Assembly (NCBI GenBank): GCA_965204905.1
Contig: OZ242042.1
Coordinates: 3,782,001 to 3,846,000, forward strand
DNA: 64,000 nucleotides
Direction: 5' to 3'
From: Bin87 sp965204905
Lineage (GTDB): Bacteria; Chloroflexota; Dehalococcoidia; Lucifugimonadales; UBA3495
Below, piece after piece: positions 15,254 through 23,103 of the stretch. The first letter of the stretch is position 1. The number at the start of each line of letters is the position of its first letter. The notes below the pieces were generated by a model. It searched no databases and had not been told where the DNA came from. It worked only from the letters and a program-made list of their open reading frames with translations. The position numbers were made by a program, and so were the translations under genes.

Positions 15254-16030
15254 TTATAGCCCGTCTGCCGCCGCCCGCATCGTTTTGAGGTACTCGTTGC
15301 TGGCGCCCTGGATCAGCCGTCCGACGGTGTTGTGGAAGTAGCGGACGCCCAGCTCCAGGTAGTGCGGGACCAGGTTGTCGGGGCAACTGCACCCCGCCGT
15401 GATGCCGGCCGCCGCGATCTGCTGCACGCCCTTTTCCACCAGTGCCTGTACTTCGGGATGGGTCTGCTGTCCGGGGTAGCCCATACTCTGTGACAGGTCG
15501 CCGGCGCCGATGAAATACACGTCCACGCCCGGCACCTTGACCAACTCGGGGATGTTTTCGATGGCCTCCACCTCTTCCAGCATCAGGCAGACCAGGGTGT
15601 TGCGGTTGGCGTCGGCCACGTAGTCCGGCGTGGCCTGGTTGAATCCGTACTCTGCGGGTCGGCCGCCGCTGAACAGGCCGCGATCGCCGTCGGGGTAGTA
15701 TTTCACCGCCTTGACCGCCGCCCGCGCCTCATCAGCCGTGTTGACGTGGGGCACCTGCACGCCCCAGGCTCCACGATCCAGGAACGGCGCGATGATCTCG
15801 GGGCGGTTGCCGACGGGTCGCACGATGGGCGCCGTACCCGAGTATTCGGCGGCCCGGATCATGTCCTCGGCCAAGTCCACGGTGATGCTGCCGTGCTCGT
15901 TGTCGATCAGCACCCAGTCGTAACCCAGGAACCCCAGCATCTCCACCACCGCCGCCGAGGGGAAGGTGATCATGGAGCCGAACACCGGCTGGCCGGCGGC
16001 GAGCTTCGTCTTCATCGTGTTTTCGCGCAT
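15254..16030 (-). CDS. HpcH/HpaI-family aldolase
   Basis: A 258-residue TIM-barrel class II aldolase. FGSMITFPSAAVVEMLGFLG, then YDWVLIDNEHG (catalytic-site strand), IVRPVGNRPEIIAPFLDRGAWG (Arg of the oxoacid site), VCLMLEEVEAIENI (metal ligand Glu) and VDVYFIGAGDLSQSMGYPG (metal ligand Asp) match the family. It cleaves 2-keto-3-deoxy or 4-hydroxy-2-oxo acids to pyruvate plus an aldehyde. The start at 16030 has AGGAGA upstream. The real substrate is unknown; the gene stands beside a dienelactone hydrolase, suggesting breakdown of ring-cleavage or sugar-acid products. Confidence 0.9.
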   Translation of the reverse strand: MRENTMKTKLAAGQPVFGSMITFPSAAVVEMLGFLGYDWVLIDNEHGSITVDLAEDMIRAAEYSGTAPIVRPVGNRPEIIAPFLDRGAWGVQVPHVNTADEARAAVKAVKYYPDGDRGLFSGGRPAEYGFNQATPDYVADANRNTLVCLMLEEVEAIENIPELVKVPGVDVYFIGAGDLSQSMGYPGQQTHPEVQALVEKGVQQIAAAGITAGCSCPDNLVPHYLELGVRYFHNTVGRLIQGASNEYLKTMRAAADGL

Positions 16031-16119
16031 CTTGCAATTGTCTCCTGTGGTTCGGTTCACCGAATCCTATGCCCGCCGCTGCCAACCGTCAACGACCCAT
16101 GCCGGTCGTTTCATTGGGC

Positions 16120-16854
16120 CTAATTCCTCAAGTAGCGGTCGTAGAACAGCAGGACGCGGTGCCACATATCCTGGGCGGGAGCGGCGCGGTAACTGGGTCG
16201 GTAGTCGGCGAAGAAGGCGTGGCCGGCGTTGTTGTACATCACCCACTCATAGGTCTTGCCGTGCTGATCCAGCAGGGCTTTCATCTGCTCCGCCTGCTCC
16301 GGCGTGGGGTTCTCGTCCTCTATGCCGAATAACGCCAGCAGGGGGCAGGACAGGTCGGGCACCATATCCATGGGCTGCACGGGCCGCAGTTCGGTGGGTT
16401 CGTGGACGATGTGGCCGCCGGCCGAATCGACCGCCGCGTCGATGTTGCTGCTGAGGCAGGCCATCATCAGGGTGTAGCGTCCGCCGGAGCAGAAGCCGAT
16501 GATGCCCACCTTGCCGTTGGAATGGGCCTGGGACTTGAGGAACGCCGCCGCGCCTTCCAGGTCATCCATGGCGCGGGAATCGGGCGAGGCGAACAGCGTC
16601 GCCAGCACGTTTTCCGGTTCCGGCGTGCCCTCGCGAGTGTAGAGGTCGGGGGCAATGGCGAGGTAACCCTGCCCCGCGAAGCGCACCGCGATGTCCTTGT
16701 GGTGGTCCATCAGGCCCATGCCTTCCATCGTAACGATGACGCTGGGGTATGATCCCGGTGCGGCGGGACGACTGTATAAAGCGTCAATCATCGTCCCGTC
16801 CCGGCTGGTGTACTGAATCATCCCGGTTTCGAGTTCCTGTCCGACGAGTACCAT
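16120..16854 (-). CDS. Dienelactone hydrolase family protein
   Basis: A 244-residue alpha/beta hydrolase. The nucleophile elbow is GFCSGGR (Cys near residue 122), the acid is in LFGIEDENPTPEQ and the histidine in NNAGHAFF. This Cys-Asp-His triad separates dienelactone hydrolases from serine esterases. The start follows GGAGG by 6 nt. It hydrolyses cyclic lactones such as carboxymethylenebutenolide in aromatic degradation; the substrate here is unproven. An inverted GTAGGGGC repeat separates it from the next gene. Confidence 0.9.
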   Translation of the reverse strand: MVLVGQELETGMIQYTSRDGTMIDALYSRPAAPGSYPSVIVTMEGMGLMDHHKDIAVRFAGQGYLAIAPDLYTREGTPEPENVLATLFASPDSRAMDDLEGAAAFLKSQAHSNGKVGIIGFCSGGRYTLMMACLSSNIDAAVDSAGGHIVHEPTELRPVQPMDMVPDLSCPLLALFGIEDENPTPEQAEQMKALLDQHGKTYEWVMYNNAGHAFFADYRPSYRAAPAQDMWHRVLLFYDRYLRN

Positions 16855-16904
16855 AGTCAACCTCCGGCGTTAGGTATTTCGGGCCATCGTTTTTGCCGTC
16901 GCGT

Positions 16905-16932
16905 GTAGGGGCGAGACATACCTCGCCCCTAC
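16905..16932. repeat. GTAGGGGC palindrome, copy 1
   Basis: Inverted repeat GTAGGGGCGAG / CTCGCCCCTAC with a 6-bp loop, located 7 bp after the stop of the MqnA-like gene (minus strand). It could work as a hairpin terminator, although no T-run follows. Related copies are at 17742, 28582 and 52485. Confidence 0.6.
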
Positions 16933-16938
16933 CGAAAT

Positions 16939-17697
16939 TTACGTTGACGCATTGCCCAACTGCGCCAGCTTTTCCTGGAACGCTTCGATGGCCCGTTCTT
17001 CCGGTACGCCCATGAAGAAGCGCAGGCCCTGGACGTATTCCAGCACTTCCCTAGACAGCATCAGCACGTCGTTGCGCGGGCCAGTGTCCTTGTACAGGTT
17101 GTTCATCCAGTCCTCCTGGCCGACGAAGAGGGCATCCTGGAGGATCAGGAAGTCCTGCCGCTCCATGTCGTTGCGCGACATCCAACGGTTGAAGACAAAA
17201 GGCAGGCCGGTCCATTCCTGCCATTCCTCACCCAGGTCGTAACGGTGGGAAAAGCCGCGGACGGCGCGGCGTCCTCGCAACCCCTGGTTCCACGTGAGGA
17301 ACACGGCGTCATGCTCCGCATCGCGGTCAACGAAGGCGACTCCGCCAATGCCATGCTTCTGGGACAGCAGTACCTGGAGGAGTTTCAGCGCCGTCGAGTC
17401 GGGATCGCTGACTGCGATAGCAGCGCCATCCAACTCGCCGATTTCCTTGTTGGACAGCAGCACGCACGAAACGGCGTGATTCACCGAAGCTACGCAGAAC
17501 CGCTGGATGGGCGACGCGCTCGCCTCAAGGCGGGAAACGTCCAGTAGCGGTATCGGTCCGGCGTCTATCGCACCCTCTTCCAGAGCGTCCGCCACCTGGT
17601 TGGGTTGCATATCGACCAGAACAATGCCGCGGCGCTCCATATCGAAGTAAAAGGCTTCGCATTCCAGGTTGGGAACATGACCTACTGTGATGGGCAT
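16939..17697 (-). CDS. mqnA: MqnA-like chorismate dehydratase / periplasmic-binding-fold protein
   Basis: A 252-residue periplasmic-binding-protein fold without a signal peptide, which is the layout of MqnA/MqnD. IDAGPIPLLDVSRLE fits the family's second strand, and YDLGEEWQEWTGLPFVFNRW is the diagnostic W-x2-W-TGLPFVF segment. MqnA removes water from chorismate to give 3-enolpyruvylbenzoate, the first step of the futalosine menaquinone route. The late genes (ubiA, ubiD, ubiX, ubiE types) lie within 14 kb, which supports the call. MqnB-E were not found in the window. Confidence 0.7.
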   Translation of the reverse strand: MPITVGHVPNLECEAFYFDMERRGIVLVDMQPNQVADALEEGAIDAGPIPLLDVSRLEASASPIQRFCVASVNHAVSCVLLSNKEIGELDGAAIAVSDPDSTALKLLQVLLSQKHGIGGVAFVDRDAEHDAVFLTWNQGLRGRRAVRGFSHRYDLGEEWQEWTGLPFVFNRWMSRNDMERQDFLILQDALFVGQEDWMNNLYKDTGPRNDVLMLSREVLEYVQGLRFFMGVPEERAIEAFQEKLAQLGNAST

Positions 17698-17741
17698 GGC
17701 AAAGATTGACTCCCTACGGGCGCTACAGGCGCAAGTTATGT

Positions 17742-17770
17742 GTAGGGGCAGGTTTCAAACCTGCCCCTAC
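17742..17770. repeat. GTAGGGGC palindrome, copy 2
   Basis: Perfect 14-bp arms around a single central base (GTAGGGGCAGGTTT and its complement). It lies between the stop of the NHL gene and the start of the MqnA-like gene, both minus strand. Confidence 0.65.
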
Positions 17771-17815
17771 GGAAATGCCAGACCACCCGAAGCGGGGGCC
17801 TTCTTGGGTCAGCGC

Positions 17816-18850
17816 TTACAGGCGTGGGCCCATGAAGGTCAGGGCCTGCTTCTGGAACACCTGGATGCGGTTGCGCGGGCCTTCGCAGACGAAGACGCGG
17901 TTGTTCTCGTCCACCGCGACGCCGGTGGGCGCCCAGAAGTCGCGTTCCCGTTCGAGGCCGGGCGCGCGCTCGCGCTCGTCCCACATCTCGGGGTTGGCGT
18001 CCAGCTTGTCCTTGCCCCACTTGGATACGGTGGCTTCGCCGGTCTTTTCGCCACAGAAGTTGCCGTCCGGGTCAAAGAACTGCAAGCGGTCGTTGAGCCA
18101 GTCGGCCACATAGATGATGCCGTCCTGGTCCACCGCGACGTCGGCGGGCCGATTGAACTCGCCGTCTCCGGAGCCGGAGGAACCGAACTTCATCAGGAAC
18201 CGTCCGTCGGCGGAGAACTTCTGGACCCGGTCGTTGCGCCAGTCGGCGATGTAGATGTTGCCATCCCGGTCGATGTCGATGCCCCAGGGGGAATCGAGTT
18301 CGCCGTCGCCGTGGCCGAAGCTGCCGAACTTGGCCAGGAACTGGCCGTCGGGCGTGAACTTCTGCACCCGGTGGTTGTTCCCGTCCACGACCCAGACGTT
18401 ATCGTCCGCGTCGATGGCCAGGCCGGCCGGGCGGTCCAGTTGGCCGTCGCCGCTGCCGATGTTCTCCTCCCACTTGCCGATGTACTCGCCGTCGCGGGTG
18501 AACATCGAAATGCGGTGGAGCCACTCGTCGGAAACATAGACGTTGCCGTTGCTGGCAATCGCCACGTTCACGGGCCAAACCAGGGAGCCGTCCTCGAAGT
18601 TGTATTCGTGGGGTCCCTGCTGGGGGACGCCGCGAGCGAAGGCGTTGACGTATTCCTCGTCAACGGTGCAGACGGTGACGCGCGTACCCTCGGGCCGGTA
18701 CTCGGAAGACCGGCACAGGACGTACATCAGGTCGTCCTCGCCCCGGGCCATGTGGATGGGGTAGGTGAACCCCGGCCCGAACTGCTCGCCGCGCCCGATG
18801 GTGTGGCTGTACTGGAGTTGTACGTGGGAAATTCTCTGAGCTAAAACCAT
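17816..18850 (-). CDS. NHL-repeat beta-propeller protein
   Basis: A 344-residue protein with five or six NHL repeats. Typical units read LDRPAGLAIDADDNVWVVDG, LDSPWGIDIDRDGNIYIADW and FNRPADVAVDQDGIIYVADW, each followed by N/D-RVQKF. It has no signal peptide. An AAAGGAGG ribosome site precedes the ATG at 18850. NHL propellers bind peptides, proteins or RNA, or catalyse lyase reactions (peptidyl-alpha-hydroxyglycine alpha-amidating lyase type). The gene follows the DUF1501/DUF1800 pair, 27 bp downstream, so they form one operon. Confidence 0.85.
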   Translation of the reverse strand: MVLAQRISHVQLQYSHTIGRGEQFGPGFTYPIHMARGEDDLMYVLCRSSEYRPEGTRVTVCTVDEEYVNAFARGVPQQGPHEYNFEDGSLVWPVNVAIASNGNVYVSDEWLHRISMFTRDGEYIGKWEENIGSGDGQLDRPAGLAIDADDNVWVVDGNNHRVQKFTPDGQFLAKFGSFGHGDGELDSPWGIDIDRDGNIYIADWRNDRVQKFSADGRFLMKFGSSGSGDGEFNRPADVAVDQDGIIYVADWLNDRLQFFDPDGNFCGEKTGEATVSKWGKDKLDANPEMWDERERAPGLERERDFWAPTGVAVDENNRVFVCEGPRNRIQVFQKQALTFMGPRL

Positions 18851-18877
18851 GGTCGCCTCCTTTGGTCAGCCTACGGG

Positions 18878-20011
18878 CTAAATGAAGTCCATCTGCTCGA
18901 AGGAGCCGTTCACGATGGGCTGGGCGTCCAGGCCCATCCACTTCTCCATGATGGTGGAGTACAGGCCGCGGAAGTCGTTGTTGAAATGCAGGTCGCCCTC
19001 CAGCAGCTTGTTCTCCTCCAGGGACGGATACTCGCCGTAGAGGCCGCCCTTGACCTGCTCGCCAACGATGAACGCAACGCCGCCGGAGCCGTGGTCGGTG
19101 CCGGAGCCGTTGTCATGGACGCGGCGGCCGAACTCGGTGAAGACCAGCAGGATTACGTTGTCGCCAGCCTCGTGCTCCTTGAGGTCGTCGTAGAAGTCGG
19201 CGACGGCGTTGGAGGTCTCGGTCCACAGGCGGGTGTGGTTAGCCAACTCGCCGGCGTGGGTGTCGAAGCTGTTGTACGGAGCGGTGGTGTAGAGCACGCG
19301 GGTGCCGAACCCGGCCAGGTGGGTCTGTGCGATGTTGCGCATGTACTGGCCCACGGTGTCGCCGCCGTACTCCACCGAGGAGGAATACATTTGGGGAGCG
19401 GTACTCAGGATGTCCGCGCCTTCCAGCGCGTCCAGGCCGGTCTGGGCGAAGTAGTCCAGCACCGGGCCCTGGCCCAGCATCGGGGAATAGACGCGAGAGA
19501 ACACGTCCAGGGCCTTGGTGCGCTGTTCCTCGATCTCGATGCCGGTCAGCACGCCGTAGGTCTCCAGGTTGCCCACGGAGGCAACGGGGACGCCCGGGGC
19601 CACCAGCGACCGGGGCAGGCCGCGGCCGAAGTTGACGCCGGTCAGCACGTTGGTCTTTTCAGGGTCCAGGTCGCGCACGGCGCGGCCCAGCCAGCCTTCG
19701 TCTCCAACCTTGTCAGGCTCACAGGTGTGCCAGATGTCCATGGAACGGAAGTGGGAACGGCTGGGGTTGGGATAGCCCACGCCCTGGATGACGGCAACCT
19801 TGCCCTCATCGTACAGGCGCTTCATGGGCCCCATGGCCGGGTTGAACCCGATGTAGTCGTTGATCGGCAGAACCTGATCGACAGGTATCCGCACGTTGGG
19901 TCGGTTGTCCAGGTACAGGGGGTCGCCGTAGGGGACGATGGTGTTCAGCGCATCGTTGCCCCCGGACAGCTGGAGTACCACCAGCACCGGATCTTTCTTG
20001 GTGGATGTCAT
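18878..20011 (-). CDS. DUF1501 family protein
   Basis: A 377-residue alkaline-phosphatase-superfamily-like protein of the DUF1501 type. LVVLQLSGGNDALNTIVPYG is the family's opening strand; RSHFRSMDIWHTCEPDK and VFTEFGRRVHDNGSGTDHGSGG hold the conserved His/Asp metal-like residues. These proteins usually carry a Tat signal; none is present here. DUF1501 and DUF1800 nearly always occur together, as they do here with a 16-bp gap. They are widespread in Planctomycetes and Chloroflexota and their biochemical role is not established. Confidence 0.9.
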   Translation of the reverse strand: MTSTKKDPVLVVLQLSGGNDALNTIVPYGDPLYLDNRPNVRIPVDQVLPINDYIGFNPAMGPMKRLYDEGKVAVIQGVGYPNPSRSHFRSMDIWHTCEPDKVGDEGWLGRAVRDLDPEKTNVLTGVNFGRGLPRSLVAPGVPVASVGNLETYGVLTGIEIEEQRTKALDVFSRVYSPMLGQGPVLDYFAQTGLDALEGADILSTAPQMYSSSVEYGGDTVGQYMRNIAQTHLAGFGTRVLYTTAPYNSFDTHAGELANHTRLWTETSNAVADFYDDLKEHEAGDNVILLVFTEFGRRVHDNGSGTDHGSGGVAFIVGEQVKGGLYGEYPSLEENKLLEGDLHFNNDFRGLYSTIMEKWMGLDAQPIVNGSFEQMDFI

Positions 20012-20027
20012 ATCTTTCCCCCTTCTG

Positions 20028-21434
20028 TTACTCGAACAGGTACTCGGTGGTGGCTACGATGGACTGGAGCATCTGGCCGACGCGCGTGCCGAACTCGTCG
20101 CTGCCGGTGCGCAGTTCGCCTTCACTGTCCGCCAGGGCGACCAACTCGTTGCGGGTCACATCGGCCAACTGGTAGTGGCCGAGCAATTGCAGGCAGCCGT
20201 CCACCAGCTGCTCGGACGAAATGGTGTCGCCCTGCGAGCCGAGGCGGTTGATGATGGCCTGCACGCCGCGATGGGAGGTGTTGCCCACGGCGTCGGCGGT
20301 GAAGTTGATGCGCTCCACCAGGGTGCCGCTGTCGATCCACTCGCGGCCGGTATGCCAGCCTTCCACCGTCGGCGGATTCAGCAGGTCCTGGCCCATGTAG
20401 CGGATGGTGAGGGTCATGGCGTTCAGGCCCGGCCTCGGCATGTCGAAGTCGCCAACGAGGCGCATGGTTCCCACCACGGTTTCAGTCGGGCTCTTTACCT
20501 TCTCGAACTGCGCGTTCTTGAAGAAGTCCGAGTTGAACAGCACCCGGAGCATGGAGCGGATGTCGTAGTTGGAGCGGAAGTACTCGTCCTCGAGCATCTT
20601 GATGGCTTCGGGGTCGCGCGGAGGCGTGTTCTGCCAGGCGGGAACCTGCGGCTCATCGGCCACGAAGAAGTTGTACATGTGGCGCGCTACGAACCGGGCG
20701 GCGGCGGGCTGACGGGCGACGATCTTGACGATATCCTCACCGTTGAAGTTCCCGGTCTCGCCGAGGAAGGACTTTTCGCCGTAGTCGTGGTCCGACGGGT
20801 CGTAGATGAACGCGGCCTCGTACTTGCCGTAGGGATAACGCGGGATGGAGTTGGTTACGGTCCATCCGGTGAAGGCGCGGGCGGCCTCCTTGACGTCATC
20901 CTCGGAGTAGTTGGCGTTGCCGTCCATGCCGACGCCCAGGGAGAACAGCTCCAGCAGCTCGCGGCCCCAGTTCTCGTTGATGGCGTCCTTGTGGCTCATG
21001 CAGTTGTCCAGGTAGAACACCATGGCCGGGTCGGTGGACAGGCCCATGAGCAGCTCTTCAAAGTTGCCGAACCCGAGGGTGCGGAACATGTCCAGCTCGA
21101 TGTTCTGCTGCTTGGGATACTCGCACTTGGCGTGGCCGGTGCAAAAGATGTGGTGCCAGAACAGGGCGATCTTTTCCTCAAGCGGACGCTTGGTGTTGAT
21201 CATCCGGTAGGTCCACTCTTCCTGCTGGCCCTCGAGCCCGGCCTTGGACACCCACTGGGGCTGGTAGCGCATCAGGATGTCGTCCTGGATGGCGGGCTGG
21301 GTTTCCGGGTTCAGCAGTTCTTCGACGGTGGCCTCGTAGCCCTGGGCGGCGCGCGCCTCCAGTTCCTCGTACGTCGCTCCGAACCCGGCGCGGCGCATGA
21401 GGTGAGCCATCAAGGCAATGTCTTGTTCAGCCAT
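20028..21434 (-). CDS. DUF1800 family protein
   Basis: A 468-residue protein beginning with the DUF1800 signature HLMRRAGFGATYEELEARAAQG. Further marks are WHHIFCTGHAKCEYPKQQN, NENWGRELLELFSLGVG and YSEDDVKEAARAFTGWTV, then PPTVEGWHTGREWIDS. No signal peptide is visible, unlike most members, so the protein may be cytoplasmic or secreted by an unrecognised route. It is the first gene of the DUF1800-DUF1501-NHL operon and reads away from nirK, with the divergent promoter site at 21691-21715 about 260 bp upstream. Confidence 0.9.
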   Translation of the reverse strand: MAEQDIALMAHLMRRAGFGATYEELEARAAQGYEATVEELLNPETQPAIQDDILMRYQPQWVSKAGLEGQQEEWTYRMINTKRPLEEKIALFWHHIFCTGHAKCEYPKQQNIELDMFRTLGFGNFEELLMGLSTDPAMVFYLDNCMSHKDAINENWGRELLELFSLGVGMDGNANYSEDDVKEAARAFTGWTVTNSIPRYPYGKYEAAFIYDPSDHDYGEKSFLGETGNFNGEDIVKIVARQPAAARFVARHMYNFFVADEPQVPAWQNTPPRDPEAIKMLEDEYFRSNYDIRSMLRVLFNSDFFKNAQFEKVKSPTETVVGTMRLVGDFDMPRPGLNAMTLTIRYMGQDLLNPPTVEGWHTGREWIDSGTLVERINFTADAVGNTSHRGVQAIINRLGSQGDTISSEQLVDGCLQLLGHYQLADVTRNELVALADSEGELRTGSDEFGTRVGQMLQSIVATTEYLFE

Positions 21435-21769
21435 TATTTACCTCCTGATTCCGTGTCTTTGGCATGGCCCGGCTGCCACGCACAGGGGGTGACGAATTCC
21501 GTCCAACTTCCGCGCCTGGAAGACATAAATCGGTAACCGTCCCAAGCGTGTCCTGAGTGTTGGCAGCATTTCGCCGATTTTGCCGCAATGCTATCCCTAA
21601 TGGCGCAAAACGTCAATGTTTTATCAATTAGTAATCGTTCAAGGTTAGCGGGCATGATTGCCTCCGATTATGGGCGTTCTATTGATACGTATTATATCAA
21701 CTAATATGATATAATCTTCCAGAACGCCGGCATCCATACCGCAGGTCGACGTCGGCAAGGGGGTAAACA
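21435..21769. other. Intergenic region between DUF1800 and nirK
   Basis: About 335 bp of lower-GC sequence with no credible gene. It holds the palindromic double promoter described separately. The rest (21435-21690) would be the leader of the DUF1800 operon; no riboswitch or hairpin motif was recognised in it. Confidence 0.6.
21691..21715. promoter_or_regulatory. Palindromic back-to-back extended -10 promoters
   Basis: ATTATATCA (21691-21699) and TGATATAAT (21707-21715) are exact reverse complements separated by 7 bp. Each reads as a perfect extended -10 (TGnTATAAT) on its own strand. The minus one points to the DUF1800 operon and the plus one to nirK, whose leader would be about 48 bp. No good -35 elements flank them, as expected of extended -10 promoters. 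RNA polymerase could not occupy both at once. The palindrome could equally be a dimeric regulator's operator. Confidence 0.55.
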
Positions 21770-21852
21770 ATGAGGTATCAGAATCGAACGATTGGGAGGG
21801 TGCTGCCGAGGACGTTGACGCTGCTGGGAGCAGTGCTCTGCTGGTCTTTCTC
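21770..21852 (+). other. Out-of-frame signal sequence of NirK
   Basis: From ATG 21770 (AAGGGGG upstream) the second frame reads MRYQNRTIGRVLPRT then a hydrophobic run LTLLGAVL, a normal lipoprotein n- and h-region. Just after it the nirK frame reads LLVFLMAC, a lipobox ending in Cys. Adding one base near 21836-21840 would join the two into a 30-residue lipoprotein signal. As written the frames do not connect. Confidence 0.55.
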
Positions 21853-23019
21853 ATGGCTTGTCGGGGAGGCGAACCCGCGGCTACGGCCACGCCCGCATTT
21901 TCTCTCCCCACCGCCCAGCCCAGCCCGGAGGCCGTGCCGGCCGGCGGCGCAGCGGAGGCCACGGCGGCTCGAACCTCGGATTACTGGGACGGCCCCACAA
22001 CCTGGGAACCGGAGGACGTCAGCGGCCTGGAACGGGTAACCCAGGAATTGGTGGCGCCGCCCTTCCTGCCCGAGCATGAGCAAACCTACGACGGGGAACC
22101 CAGGGTTGTGGCAGTGAGAATGGTTGTGGAAGAGAAGGAAATCGAGGTCGCGCCCGGCGCGTTTACGTGGGCCTTCACTTTAAACGGCTCCGTTCCCGGC
22201 CCCATCATCGTGGCGCATGAGGGCGATTACGTCGAGTTGACGCTGGTCAACCCGTCCAGCAGCGAACTGCTGCACAACATCGACTTCCACGCCTCCATGG
22301 GCGCGTTGGGCGGCGGCGGGTTGACCCAGGTAGGACCGGGCCAGGAGGTAGTGCTGCGCTTCCGGGCATTGAAACCCGGCGTGTTCATCTATCACTGCGC
22401 TCCCGGCGGCACCATGGTTCCCTGGCACGTTACCCACGGCATGAACGGCGCCATCATGGTGCTGCCCCGCGACGGCCTGAAAGACCCGGCCGGCAATCCC
22501 CTGAGCTATGATCGCGCTTACTACATCGGCGAGCAGGACTACTACCTGCCCCGCGCCGCCGATGGCGCATTCAAGCGCTACGACAGCCCCGCCGCGTCGC
22601 TGGTGGACGATTTGGAGGCGATGAAGACCCTCATCCCGACGCATATCGTGTTCAACGGCGTCACTGGAGCGTTGCAGGGCGAGGGTCAGCTGACCGCGAA
22701 CGTGGGCGAGAACGTGCTGATCGTCCACTCCCAGGCCAACCGCCAGTCCTATCCCCACCTGATCGGAGGCCACGGCGATTACGTGTGGGAACGCGGCGGC
22801 TTCAACGACCCGCCGGAACTGGACCTTGAAACCTGGGTAATCGCCGCCGGCTCTGCCGGGGCTTCCATCCACACCATCCGCCAGCCCGGAACCTACGTGT
22901 ACCTGTCCCACAACCTCATCGAGGCATTCGCCTACGACGCCAAGGCCATCCTGGAAGCCGAAGGCGAATGGAACAACGACCTGATGGAACAGGTCAAACC
23001 GCCGGGCCCAATCCAGTAG
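21853..23019 (+). CDS. nirK: Copper-containing nitrite reductase NirK
   Basis: A 388-residue two-domain cupredoxin. The type 1 copper ligands are His141, Cys182, His192 and Met197 (YHCAPGGTMVPWHVTHGM). The type 2 ligands are His146, His181 and His353, and the catalytic Asp144 (NIDFH) and His264 (PTHIVFNG) are present. Thus every residue needed to reduce nitrite to nitric oxide is seen. ATG 21853 falls inside the presumed lipobox (MAC), so the true start is probably 21770 with a frameshift between (see the preceding entry). The Thr/Pro/Ala-rich stretch after the Cys is a typical lipoprotein linker, implying an extracellular membrane-anchored enzyme. Confidence 0.93.
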   Translation: MACRGGEPAATATPAFSLPTAQPSPEAVPAGGAAEATAARTSDYWDGPTTWEPEDVSGLERVTQELVAPPFLPEHEQTYDGEPRVVAVRMVVEEKEIEVAPGAFTWAFTLNGSVPGPIIVAHEGDYVELTLVNPSSSELLHNIDFHASMGALGGGGLTQVGPGQEVVLRFRALKPGVFIYHCAPGGTMVPWHVTHGMNGAIMVLPRDGLKDPAGNPLSYDRAYYIGEQDYYLPRAADGAFKRYDSPAASLVDDLEAMKTLIPTHIVFNGVTGALQGEGQLTANVGENVLIVHSQANRQSYPHLIGGHGDYVWERGGFNDPPELDLETWVIAAGSAGASIHTIRQPGTYVYLSHNLIEAFAYDAKAILEAEGEWNNDLMEQVKPPGPIQ

Positions 23020-23058
23020 CCGGATCGCCGGGCTTACCCCGCGGGTAGCCTGAAATCG

Positions 23059-23094
23059 AAGCGCCGGGACAGCGTCATACCTGCCCTGGCGCTT
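23059..23094. terminator. Hairpin between convergent nirK and the hydroxy-acid dehydrogenase
   Basis: AGCGCCGGGACAG (23060-23072) pairs with CTGCCCTGGCGCT (23081-23093) with two wobble or mismatch positions. Short T-containing tails follow on both strands. The position between two convergent stops fits a bidirectional terminator. Confidence 0.55.
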
Positions 23095-23103
23095 TGTTCG
23101 TCA

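Noticed and set aside
17687..18844. 385-codon plus-strand frame
   Set aside because: Antisense of the NHL propeller; repeated VxVD pattern merely mirrors the NHL repeats.
19938..21536. 532-codon open frame on the plus strand
   Set aside because: Antisense of DUF1800; composition rich in Val/Gly/Leu and no domain; the minus-strand protein has a full family signature.
21434..21655. 73-codon frame upstream of DUF1800
   Set aside because: No ribosome site, overlaps the DUF1800 start and lies in the leader region; composition is not protein-like.
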